Below, piece after piece: positions 1 through 7,044 of a DNA stretch of 64,000 bases (position 1 is its first letter; each line of letters begins with the position of its first letter). The DNA is from Microlunatus endophyticus (GTDB lineage Bacteria > Actinomycetota > Actinomycetes > Propionibacteriales > Propionibacteriaceae), in assembly GCF_014646195.1 (NCBI RefSeq), contig NZ_BMMZ01000016.1, positions 1 to 64,000 of the forward strand. Reading direction: 5' to 3'. The position numbers and the translations under genes are program-made. Under the pieces are notes generated by a model. The model had not been told where the DNA came from. It was given only the letters and a program-made list of their open reading frames with translations, and made no database searches.

Positions 1-360
1 TCACTACCTCACCAAGCCACCCCGGCCACCGCCTACACCGCACGCCCCAAGGCCAACCCCACCAGCCACGGTACCGACCGCAGCACCGACAGCCACGACC
101 GCGTCCGAGAAGACATCATCGACAAATCCGGCTCCGTCACCCTCCGCGTCGCCGGCAAACTCCGCCACATCGGCATCGGACGAACCCACGCCCGAACCCG
201 CGTTCTCCTACTCGTCCACGACCTCCACGTCGAAGTCATCAACGCCACCACCGGAGAACTCCTCCGCGAACTGGACATCAACCCAAACCGCGACTACCAG
301 CCCCTCGGCACCCGACCAGGCAGACCCCCAAAAAACCAAAAACCCGAACCCTCAAACTGA
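1..360 (+). CDS. IS481-family transposase, C-terminal part (gene starts before the window)
   Basis: The reading frame is open from the first base and stops at TGA 358-360, giving 119 residues. The text around RHIGIGRTHARTRVLLLVHD, followed by NATTGELLRELDINPNRDYQ, matches the C-terminal domain that follows the DDE catalytic core in many actinobacterial IS481-type transposases. The catalytic core itself lies outside the window, so whether the gene is intact cannot be judged. It lies outside the left attachment site, so it belongs to the chromosome flank (or to another mobile element there) and not to the tRNA-Pro element. Identification rests on recalled family sequence and is fairly secure for the family only. 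Confidence 0.75.
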   Translation, partial: SLPHQATPATAYTARPKANPTSHGTDRSTDSHDRVREDIIDKSGSVTLRVAGKLRHIGIGRTHARTRVLLLVHDLHVEVINATTGELLRELDINPNRDYQPLGTRPGRPPKNQKPEPSN

Positions 361-369
361 GGGTTCGGG
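343..369. terminator. Perfect 12-bp inverted repeat overlapping the transposase stop
   Basis: CCCGAACCCTCA (343-354) and TGAGGGTTCGGG (358-369) are perfect inverted repeats with a 3-nt loop, and the transposase stop codon forms the start of the right arm. There is no T-tract, which is common for actinobacterial terminators. Confidence 0.6.
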
Positions 370-397
370 CTATGCCGATGTCTTGCGACATCACAGG

Positions 398-440
398 GTC
401 GGGGTGACAGGATTTGAACCTGCGACTTCTTCGTCCCGAA
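398..440. other. Left attachment site (attL), 43-bp copy of the tRNA-Pro 3' half
   Basis: It is identical to 12586-12628. The two copies diverge at 397/12585 on one side and 441/12629 on the other. It holds the anticodon loop, variable loop, T-arm and acceptor strand of tRNA-Pro but no 5' half, so it is a remnant and not a tRNA gene. Confidence 0.92.
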
Positions 441-788
441 GGCGGCCGGACCATGGAGGCGGGGAGGTGCACACGTCAGCCAGCGCTGCTCAACCGTCCA
501 AGTCGGTGCGCGGATGGTGGGTGGATCGGCTTGCTGATGTCCGGCAGTTTGTCCCGCAACGGCTGTGGCCAGGGAGAGCCACCGATCCGATAGCTAGCCA
601 ATTGCTCGGCTCCGGTCGGGGTCAAGTGTGCCGGAGGCAGCCTCTGGGCCACGGAGCGCAGCGGAGTGCTCTTGACGCCGACCGGTGGCGAGTGATCATC
701 AGGGATCGGGTCGGCGGCTCGGAGGTGAGGATCGAAACCAGGCTCGGCGCGGTCGGATTTGTGGAATCCTGGCGCGGTGTCGGCGATC
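441..788. other. Gene-free left end of the element with a candidate integrase arm site
   Basis: I see no convincing gene here; short open frames on both strands lack recognisable sequence. The word CAGTTTGTCCC at 545-555 recurs at 12491-12501 just inside the right attachment site, and TTGTCCCGCA (549-558) recurs at 12483-12492. Recurrence near both ends suggests arm-type binding sites for Int or Xis. That is inference from position and sequence alone. Confidence 0.4.
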
Positions 789-1100
789 ATGACCTGGGCA
801 GCTCGCGGGCTCGGTGTGGCGTTCTTTGCTGTGGCGGCGTTCGAACTGCTCCGGACGCGAAAGTCGACTTCGCCCTTTCGGCAGCGCCTGGCGCAGCAGG
901 GCGTGTATCTGGGCCTGGGTGTGTGGTGGTCAGCGTCTGCGGCTTATCACTGGTGGGGCGACGGTTGGCCTGACTGGCTGGTGTGGGCCGTTATGGCTGT
1001 CGCGGTTGCAGTCGCAGTCGTCCTATGCGTCGTCGGCATACGAAGTCGGCCGAAGCTTCGGCGTAGCCGCGACGAAGACCGAGCTGGCTGGTTTTGGTGA
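789..1100 (+). CDS. Small predicted membrane protein of unknown function
   Basis: This is a 103-residue frame from ATG 789. It shows three hydrophobic stretches: roughly residues 2-18 (LGVAFFAVAAFELL), 31-45 (VYLGLGVWWSASAAY) and 52-75 (WLVWAVMAVAVAVAVVLCVV). A basic and acidic tail (RSRPKLRRSRDEDR) follows. The hydrophobic pattern and tryptophan-rich loop (HWWGDGWPDW) look like a genuine protein. A start 30 bases upstream is possible. It is the first frame inside the element and lies upstream of the CHAT gene, separated by about 345 bp of GC-rich repeats, so co-transcription is uncertain. I do not recognise a family. Confidence 0.5.
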   Translation: MTWAARGLGVAFFAVAAFELLRTRKSTSPFRQRLAQQGVYLGLGVWWSASAAYHWWGDGWPDWLVWAVMAVAVAVAVVLCVVGIRSRPKLRRSRDEDRAGWFW

Positions 1101-1166
1101 TCGCCGCCGGCTCCCCGTTAGGGAGAGCCGGAGGATTGGGACTGCGTGGTTGCGGCCCGGCTGGGT

Positions 1167-1216
1167 GGGGCCCTGGGGTGCCGAGCGGAGCGAGGCGGGG
1201 CCCCGGGGTGCCCAGC
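1167..1216. repeat. Imperfect 20-bp direct repeat pair
   Basis: Positions 1167-1186 and 1197-1216 share 18 of 20 bases (both begin GGGGCCC and contain GGGGTGCC). They lie in the non-coding stretch between the small membrane protein and the CHAT gene. No function can be assigned. Confidence 0.6.
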
Positions 1217-1298
1217 CGGGCCGCGTTGCGCGCCGGAGGCGCGCCTTGAGCCAGTAAAGAAAGTTCTCCCGCCACGATTTGGCACGCATCATGACTTC

Positions 1299-1360
1299 GG
1301 GGCGCGGGGCGCGGGGCGCGGGGCGCGGGGCGCGGGGCGCGGGGCGCGGGGCGCGGGGCA
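1299..1360. repeat. Tandem heptamer array, eight copies of GGGGCGC
   Basis: Eight perfect head-to-tail copies of GGGGCGC run from 1299 to 1354, with a partial ninth (GGGGCA) to 1360. The array ends 85 bp before the CHAT start codon. It is pure G+C with G on one strand, so it could form unusual structure or vary in copy number by slippage. Its position in the probable 5' region of a cargo gene makes an expression role conceivable, but nothing here shows it. Confidence 0.9.
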
Positions 1361-1445
1361 CCGGGAAAATTACAAAGCGGAACCACACGCGGCGGAAGTC
1401 ATGAAGAATTGGCTAGACGGCTCGGAGGAAGGTTGAGGGCGAGTG

Positions 1446-3917
1446 ATGCTCCCAGAACTGGCGATACCAGAGAAGGACCACCCCATGGTGGCCAGGTTCT
1501 TGGAAGGCCGCTCCACAGAATCCGCTGGTGGGCGTTTGCGACAAGCACTTGGCGATGTCGCGGGGATGGTCACCGACTTAGAGCGTCGTATTGGCGCAGC
1601 GCAAACGGCTAATGATTACGAAGATCTCAGCCAGTTCGCTGGAATGGCCTCCGCGGCGGCCGAGAGAGCCGCACTTCCTTCCGATATGGCGTCGATACTC
1701 AATTTACTGAGCACGGCGGTGCGGGCCTATCCGGGATTGAACAACGACGCGTCACGGCGAGTGAGTTCTAACATACTTGGCGCAACGCGCGATTGGTGCA
1801 TAGAAATCGGGTACTTAACAGAGGCCTCAATTACAGCCCGGAACCGGGCTACTGCTCTACTCGAACAGAGAAGAATAAACTCCCGAGACCTAGACGAAGT
1901 TGCACGGGACTTGCGGTTCAGTGGGCGATACGCGAAGGCTGGTTCTCTAGATGAGAAATATCATTTGTTTGCGCAGAGTTTGTATAAATTTCGACAACAT
2001 GAGAAGAACCCAATCACAAGTGCAGCCCTGAGTAAAATCTCGGGAGATATGTCTCAGGCTCTAAATAGCCTCCGCGGTCATTTGTCGGGCGATATCTATC
2101 GCGGCGCCGTGGCGCAGTTGGCCGCAGTAGAAGCGGAGATATTCGATACAATCGTTAGAGAGCGCGAGGCATCCCTCGTCCGGAAACACGGTGCGGATCT
2201 AAAGGACGTGCAGAAACTCACCCACCTTGAGGGCGCGGAACTCGCCGACTTCGTGCGGTCCAACCCCCAGGCGCTTGGTCTGATAGATAGGCCGGATTGG
2301 TTGCCTGCCATTCCCGATTGGACGTATGCTTGCATCCGGAGGAATAAACCAGCAAGGAAGATACTTGATCTACTAGATGAGAGCAGCAACGCCGGGAACG
2401 GACCGTTTAGTGCATTTACGGAAGACTTTGCACGCAAGGCGAACGCGGAGTTGCGGTGGCGCCACCAAACCGATCCGAATTCCTATCGCGGCCTAATCGC
2501 TGCCCTAGGCGACCCCGAGATAACGCTGTACCCGGATGACTACTTCCTATCTCTAACGCGCACATTCGCGCGTGGCCGGTTTTTCCTCGATCTATTGCCT
2601 GGTCTCGATGACGTTCGAAGGGCACGTGATGCCTATGTCCGTGTCATCGAGGAATCGACTCCAAGCGATCTTGCTCGGGTTGTGCGCATTCAAGAGAACC
2701 GTGCCCGATTTCTGTCCTGTTTTTTTGTTCGCCTCGGCTGTTACCAGGAAGCATTTCATCTGCTTGAAACCTCAAGACATGTACTTGCAGACAGAACAAA
2801 TGAGACTGCTATAGCGTCTGACAATATTGCCTCAATTCATGTCACTCACGACCCGGATGCGACATACCTGGTGGCCAAGATCGGAGACAGCTATTTGGCG
2901 TCGATCATGGAGGACTTCAGAGGCCCCGCACTCGTACGAAAATGGTTGGCACTGGATCCAGGAAATAGTGGGACAGCCATCCTTGCAAATAGCGGGGACG
3001 TTCGAGCATACAACCGATCTTTAGGGGCACTCGACTCTGAATTTGCGCCACTCGTAGCAGAGGTAGTGAATCTCGCTGGAAAATGCGATGAGATTCGCTT
3101 GGCGCTGGGTGGCTTGCACGCCCGACTGCCGTTGGCGTCGCTCGTGGAGCGCACACATCCGCGCCACTTCAATGTAATCACTCTTGGACAACGTGTTGGT
3201 CAGCGTACCTCAGGCGAGCCAAGGTCCATTGAGTCCGCAACGGTACTTTGTGCTGCTCACTCTGTCAGAGGCGAGGAGCTCCGATATGCGCATGCTGAGT
3301 GCAAGGTGGTGTCTCGGCTTCTGAGGGGGGCGGGATATCGCGTGAGTCTCGTAGAGAACGCAACAATCTCCGAAGCGGCGAGTGCTTTGGATCTTAGTGA
3401 CCTCGTGCACTATTCGGGGCACTCGTATTCTGCCCCAGATGACCCTTACCATTCGGCGCTTGTCTTGGCCGACGGCAATCTGGATGTGGCGCAAATTGAA
3501 TTAATGAGACACTCGGCAAAGCTGGTCACGCTCAGCTCCTGTGAGTCGGGGCTAGTGCAATCGCCGCTCGCCGAGGATGAGTTCATAAGTCTCGGTACGG
3601 CGTTGATCGGTGATCATGGCGGGGCCTCCGTATCCAGCCAGTGGAGGGTGTACGACGTTGCTTCGTTTGCTTTCTTCACGAAGTTCTACAAGTCCTTGCT
3701 TGGTCGGAAGGAGTTGGGTCCGGAAGAAGTGTATCGGTCGATTGCTGAATCTCAGGAGTGGCTTGCAAGCGCCCCACTTATGGATGTTCGGCAAACTGTG
3801 TCGATGGACACAGGAGATTCGTTGGAGCTGCCGGTGTGGATGCAAAGTCTCCCGGATGAGTCCCAGCCTTTCTCGCATATTCGAAACTGGGGCGCATATT
3901 TCATGACGATGAGCTGA
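1446..3917 (+). CDS. CHAT-domain cysteine protease-like protein with long helical N-terminus
   Basis: An 823-residue protein. ATG 1446 is chosen; the GTG one codon earlier is equally possible. The C-terminal ~250 residues form a CHAT domain (caspase-HetF associated with TPRs, peptidase clan CD). The strand-ending motif LVHYSGH (His655, His659) and LSSCESG (Cys699) supply the expected His/Cys dyad about 40 residues apart, and AHAECKVVSRLL precedes them as in other CHAT proteins. The first ~550 residues are mostly helical and may hold divergent TPR-like repeats; I see no obvious nuclease, TIR or NTPase motif. CHAT proteins act as induced proteases in several bacterial defence systems. Codon use (ATA, AGA, TTA) and visibly lower GC mark it as foreign cargo. 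No partner gene is adjacent except a decayed one downstream, so the activator and substrate are unknown. Confidence 0.88.
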   Translation: MLPELAIPEKDHPMVARFLEGRSTESAGGRLRQALGDVAGMVTDLERRIGAAQTANDYEDLSQFAGMASAAAERAALPSDMASILNLLSTAVRAYPGLNNDASRRVSSNILGATRDWCIEIGYLTEASITARNRATALLEQRRINSRDLDEVARDLRFSGRYAKAGSLDEKYHLFAQSLYKFRQHEKNPITSAALSKISGDMSQALNSLRGHLSGDIYRGAVAQLAAVEAEIFDTIVREREASLVRKHGADLKDVQKLTHLEGAELADFVRSNPQALGLIDRPDWLPAIPDWTYACIRRNKPARKILDLLDESSNAGNGPFSAFTEDFARKANAELRWRHQTDPNSYRGLIAALGDPEITLYPDDYFLSLTRTFARGRFFLDLLPGLDDVRRARDAYVRVIEESTPSDLARVVRIQENRARFLSCFFVRLGCYQEAFHLLETSRHVLADRTNETAIASDNIASIHVTHDPDATYLVAKIGDSYLASIMEDFRGPALVRKWLALDPGNSGTAILANSGDVRAYNRSLGALDSEFAPLVAEVVNLAGKCDEIRLALGGLHARLPLASLVERTHPRHFNVITLGQRVGQRTSGEPRSIESATVLCAAHSVRGEELRYAHAECKVVSRLLRGAGYRVSLVENATISEAASALDLSDLVHYSGHSYSAPDDPYHSALVLADGNLDVAQIELMRHSAKLVTLSSCESGLVQSPLAEDEFISLGTALIGDHGGASVSSQWRVYDVASFAFFTKFYKSLLGRKELGPEEVYRSIAESQEWLASAPLMDVRQTVSMDTGDSLELPVWMQSLPDESQPFSHIRNWGAYFMTMS

Positions 3918-4035
3918 AGGATCGACTGGGGGCCTCTGCCTGGCCGACGTTACCCTTTAGTCCTCAGCATCAAGGACGATAGGCGATCCGGTCTTGTGAT
4001 TCCGGACCCCTGCGAGACTGTGAGACTTCGAGTAG

Positions 4036-4743
4036 CCTGCGGGTGTGAACACTGCGTGGGCGTTGAATGAGCTGCGTAGTTTTCAGTCCCTCGTCAGCCA
4101 TCGCAGCGATGGCCTAGCCTGTACGCAGCGAGCTACGTCGGTACACGTGATGAGATCAATGCTCAGCTCGCGATCGTTGAGCGCATCTGGGCGAAGGTGT
4201 TGGAGCCCCAGGCCCACAACACCGATCAATAGTAATGATCCGCAGCGCATAAATCGCGACTGGGCTGCGCGCTGTATCGCCACGATGTAGCGCGATGCCG
4301 AGCTCCGGGAGAACTTGGGAGAGGATGCACCAGATCTGAACGCCGCGAATTTGCACCGCTGAGTGTGGGAGGGTGCACGATCCCTTTGGACGAGTCGTCA
4401 CTTTGCTGAGGCTGTCGAGGCCGCGGCCAAGAAAGTGAATGCTGAGACTTAGAATCAGGTTGGCCGGCGGGACGTGTCGGAAACGGCTCTCTTCCTAGAG
4501 GTCTTTAGCGTTGACGCGCCGGGCCCTGGGCGCGACTTGGGTTCGCCGTGATGATGATGAGAAACGGCGCGAAGCGTCCGTCGAGGTGTTCGATGCTTCG
4601 CCGAGGGTTGCTATGCAGCGATCCGAAACCCGGCCGCGCATGATGGGAGCGAGCTGACCGAACCACAAGCCCTTGAACGACTTGCGGCGTTTAGCGTGCT
4701 TGCGCGATGGGTTGACGAGGCAGATGTTTACCCGGCTGATTAG
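4036..4743 (+). pseudogene. Decayed TIGR02391 (Ymh-type) gene
   Basis: Pieces in different frames line up in order with TIGR02391/Hypoth_Ymh proteins. An N-terminal piece starts GTG 4036 (VNTAWALNELRSFQSLV). Then come RDEINAQLAIVERIWAKVL near 4148, DAPDLNAANLH and ARSLWTSRHFAEAVEAAAKKVNAET near 4320-4450, VGRRDVSETALFLEVFSVDAP, and a C-terminal piece (CYAAIRNPAAHDGSELTEPQ, then ALERLAAFSVLARWVDEA) ending at TAG 4741. Several frameshifts and in-frame stops separate them, so it cannot make a full protein. The RNPAAH motif fits the R-x4-H pattern of HEPN ribonucleases. It sits directly downstream of the CHAT gene in the element cargo. The family call relies on recalled sequence. Confidence 0.75.
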
Positions 4744-4777
4744 GCCGGCTTACGCTGGCGCCCATTGGCCCGGCTCC

Positions 4778-5272
4778 TCACTCGGCCGATATTGGGGCCG
4801 GGTCGCCGGTATCCGAGTTTGGCGGTGGGTTGCCGATGATTCTTACACCATCGTGGGCACGGGTCTGGGTGTCTCCGTGTCCGAGAGCGTCGTGAACCCG
4901 GATCGCGTAGACCGGCTCCATCAGTTCGTTGATGGAGCTGAACGGTTGCCATCTTATGGCAGCCGCCTCTGCGGTGGTCGCTGCTGGTTGGCCCTGGCTG
5001 CGACAGCTGTAGACCAGGGCGACGATGCCTCGGGAGAGGTTCTTGTAGACGCCTGTCAGCCTGTCGACTTTGACGCTAAGTCCGGTTTCCTCGCGGATTT
5101 CGCGTCGAAGGCCATCCTCGATGGTCTCCCCCAGTTCAAGGACGCCACCGGGTGGCTCCCAGTGTCCGTTGTCGCGGCGCTTGATCAACAGCACGTTCCG
5201 TTCGGAGTCGTCGACGATGACTCCAGCCACGCTGACGGAGTGGCGTGGTAGGTCCTGCTCATTGGCGCTCAC
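4778..5272 (-). CDS. Nudix hydrolase, Pif-like (AICE immunity factor position)
   Basis: A 164-residue Nudix protein. The Nudix box spans about residues 42-65 (GGVLELGETIEDGLRREI then REETGL) with all signature Gly, Glu and Arg residues present. It is divergently arranged 43 bp from the GntR gene. In pSAM2 a Nudix protein (Pif) prevents redundant transfer between donors and is found beside the korSA regulator, so the same exclusion role is likely here. The hydrolysed substrate is unknown. The C-terminal ~40 residues are polar and probably disordered. The start is ATG 5272. Confidence 0.85.
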   Translation of the reverse strand: MSANEQDLPRHSVSVAGVIVDDSERNVLLIKRRDNGHWEPPGGVLELGETIEDGLRREIREETGLSVKVDRLTGVYKNLSRGIVALVYSCRSQGQPAATTAEAAAIRWQPFSSINELMEPVYAIRVHDALGHGDTQTRAHDGVRIIGNPPPNSDTGDPAPISAE

Positions 5273-5315
5273 GTGGGACAGTGTAGGCAGGTACTACATA
5301 CGTATGGAGGAGTTC
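5273..5315. promoter_or_regulatory. Divergent Nudix/GntR promoter region with a 10-bp palindrome
   Basis: The 43-bp gap between the two start codons contains the perfect palindrome CATACGTATG (5297-5306), preceded by GTACTA. A GntR protein encoded alongside would be expected to bind such a site and control both genes. GGAGG at 5306-5310 is the likely ribosome binding site for the GTG at 5316. Confidence 0.5.
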
Positions 5316-6137
5316 GTGGCGAGAAGATCCGAGCCGGGCGGAGCAAAGCGGCTTCGTGTGCTCGACGGTGCGGGTCTAGTCGATAAGTCGTCAGATCGTC
5401 CCGTTTTCAAGCAGATCGCCGACGACCTGCGCGGACAGATTGCCAGCGGCGTTCTGGGCGAGGGCGACCGGATTCCTTCTGAAGCTCAGCTCATGGAACG
5501 GTATGCGGTTGCACGGATGACCGCTCGGCAGGCCCTTGCACTTCTGAAAGCGGAGGGCCTGGTCGTCGCCGAACACGGTCGCGGCGTGTTCGTCCGGGCT
5601 CGGCCGGTCGTCCGACGAGTGGCATCAGATCGCTTTGCGCGATCTCACCGCGACCGAGGCCAGGCCGCGTTCATTGCGGAATCCGAGGGCGTCGGCGCGC
5701 CGATGGTTGACCAGCTGGAAGTCGGCTACGAGGTCGCCTCCACTGCCGTGAGGGAGGGCCTTGCCCTTCCGGCCAGGGCGCGGGTCTTGGCTAGGCGGCG
5801 GCGATATCTACTCGATGAGCATCCGGTCGAACTGGCCGAGTCGTACATTCCGGCGCTCCTTGCCAAGGGAACCCAGATGGAGGAACGGAACACTGGGCCC
5901 GGCGGGATCTATGCCCGACTGGAAGAGTCAGGGCATCAGCTGGAGGAGTTCATGGAGGAGGTCGGCTCGCGGATGCCGACACCGGAGGAGCGGCAACGGC
6001 TGCTGCTGCCCGAGGGCACTCCGGTGCTGACCGTGCGACGGGTCGCATACGACGTCGAAGGTGTGCCGGTAGAGATGACAGACACGGTCAAGGCGGCCCC
6101 GAGCTACGTGCTGGAGTACAGGTTTCCGGCACGTTAG
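5316..6137 (+). CDS. GntR/HutC-family regulator, KorSA-like
   Basis: 273 residues from GTG 5316, chosen because GGAGG sits five bases upstream; an in-frame ATG at 5304 lies inside the palindrome and is an alternative. Residues ~25-95 form a GntR winged helix (FKQIADDLRGQIASGVL, IPSEAQLMERYAVARMTARQ). Residues ~105-265 form a UTRA ligand-sensing domain ending in VPVEMTDTVKAAPSYVLEY. In pSAM2, KorSA of this family represses pra and so keeps the element integrated. The position, divergent from a Nudix gene and directly upstream of a Pra homologue, supports that role. The likely operators are the palindrome at 5297 and sites at 6170-6215. Confidence 0.87.
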   Translation: MARRSEPGGAKRLRVLDGAGLVDKSSDRPVFKQIADDLRGQIASGVLGEGDRIPSEAQLMERYAVARMTARQALALLKAEGLVVAEHGRGVFVRARPVVRRVASDRFARSHRDRGQAAFIAESEGVGAPMVDQLEVGYEVASTAVREGLALPARARVLARRRRYLLDEHPVELAESYIPALLAKGTQMEERNTGPGGIYARLEESGHQLEEFMEEVGSRMPTPEERQRLLLPEGTPVLTVRRVAYDVEGVPVEMTDTVKAAPSYVLEYRFPAR

Positions 6138-6169
6138 TGGGCCATTTGATGCATGCTTGCTTGCCACGT

Positions 6170-6218
6170 CTCTAGAGGAGTGATCTACTGATCTCAGTGC
6201 TCTAGTCAAGTAGAGGAG
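6170..6218 (+). promoter_or_regulatory. pra control region with candidate operators and ribosome binding site
   Basis: CTCTAGAG at 6170-6177 is a palindrome, and CTCTA-6 nt-TAGAG at 6200-6215 is a second inverted repeat of the same arms. GAGGAGA (6213-6219) is a good ribosome binding site for ATG 6224. Paired sites with shared arms ahead of pra fit repression by the neighbouring GntR protein; this is inferred. Confidence 0.45.
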
Positions 6219-6223
6219 ATCTC

Positions 6224-6673
6224 ATGGCTTTGCAGAAGCGGTTTCAGGTATCTCACGGTGATGTGTTCCCGATGGGTGCATTCATGAAGGGTTCGGTTGA
6301 GCCGGTGTCGGATTTTGATGTTCCGGTTCGGCCGGATGGGTCGCGTCCGCAGCAGGTGGACAAAGACAGCGGACTGCCGTTGTGGCAGGTGACGGTGTTG
6401 GATGCGGATGATCAGGCGTCGCGGCGGGATACGGCGGTGTCGGTGAAGATCGCCGCCCAGTTTCAGCCGGTGCCGCCGGACAACACGTCGGGGACGCCGT
6501 GGCGGCCGGTCGAGTTCGTCGGCCTGACTGCCCTGGCGTATGTGGATGATTCCGGGTCGCGGCCCCGGGTGGCATGGTCGTTCCGCGCCGATAATCTGGT
6601 CGCACCTGGTGAGGCCAAGAAGGCCGCCACCACCTCCGCAGGCTCGGCCAGTTCGGGTCCGAGGGCTGCTTGA
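6224..6673 (+). CDS. pra: Pra-like activator of replication, integration and excision
   Basis: 149 residues. The sequence opens MALQKRFQVSHGDVFPMGAF and contains GLPLWQVTVLDAD, VSVKIAAQFQPVPP and PVEFVGLTALAYVD, which are hallmarks of the AICE family named after pSAM2 Pra. Pra turns on the replication, excision and integration genes when the KorSA block is lifted. It is the first gene of a tightly coupled run (Pra, small protein, Tra, HTH protein, WhiB-like, RepSA, Xis, Int), most of which overlap by a few bases. The C-terminal ~20 residues are low complexity (Ala/Ser/Gly). Confidence 0.85.
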   Translation: MALQKRFQVSHGDVFPMGAFMKGSVEPVSDFDVPVRPDGSRPQQVDKDSGLPLWQVTVLDADDQASRRDTAVSVKIAAQFQPVPPDNTSGTPWRPVEFVGLTALAYVDDSGSRPRVAWSFRADNLVAPGEAKKAATTSAGSASSGPRAA

Positions 6674-7044
6674 TGTTGGCGTGCAGCGAGGCAGTCGTGG
6701 TCACGGAGGCGGTGTTGCGCTGGGTCCCTGGTGTGGAGTTGTTGACGTTGTCGGTGGAGATGACGGGCGGCACGCCTCGGTTGCGGTTGCATGCGCGGGA
6801 GTGGGTGGGCGGCCAGCAGGTGGCGGTGGTGCTGGGCCTGGTCGAGGGTGATCATCGCGAGGGCGACCCGCTGTTTGATCGGAGCTGGTGGGTGTGGCGG
6901 AATTGGTCCAGGACGGTGTTCGCCAGCTCGACGGTGGGATGGGTGCTCGTCGAGGTCACTGCAGGTCAAGTCCACTACCCACTCGGATACGAACGCTCCC
7001 ATGATCATCCGGCCACGGTGGCCGAGGTGGCGACGGGATCATGA
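6673..7044 (+). CDS. Conserved-looking small AICE protein of unknown function
   Basis: 123 residues from ATG 6673, which shares a base with the Pra stop (TGATG). It overlaps the next gene by four bases (ATGA). It is rich in tryptophan and valine (LREWVGGQQVAVVLGLVEGDH-like middle, DRSWWVWRNWSRTVF) and has no clear membrane segment. Many AICEs carry a protein of this size between pra and tra. I do not recognise a domain. Its place between Pra and the DNA pump suggests a transfer or replication accessory. Confidence 0.7.
   Translation: MLACSEAVVVTEAVLRWVPGVELLTLSVEMTGGTPRLRLHAREWVGGQQVAVVLGLVEGDHREGDPLFDRSWWVWRNWSRTVFASSTVGWVLVEVTAGQVHYPLGYERSHDHPATVAEVATGS

Noticed and set aside
398..440. Second tRNA-Pro gene
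   Set aside because: Only the 3' half is present, so it is the duplicated attachment core.
476..790. Open frame of 104 codons on the minus strand at the left end of the element
   Set aside because: No domain, hydrophobic pattern or ribosome binding site, and the composition looks like random high-GC DNA.
383..973. Open frame of 196 codons on the plus strand over the left attachment site
   Set aside because: It runs through the tRNA remnant and gene-free DNA, has no recognisable protein features, and overlaps the better membrane-protein frame.
1299..1360. CRISPR-like array
   Set aside because: The heptamers are head to tail with no spacers and no cas genes; no CRISPR array was seen anywhere in the window.
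991..1436. Overlapping frames with Ala/Pro/Arg or Gly/Arg repeats on both strands
   Set aside because: They are translations of the GGGGCGC array and surrounding GC-rich DNA, not proteins.
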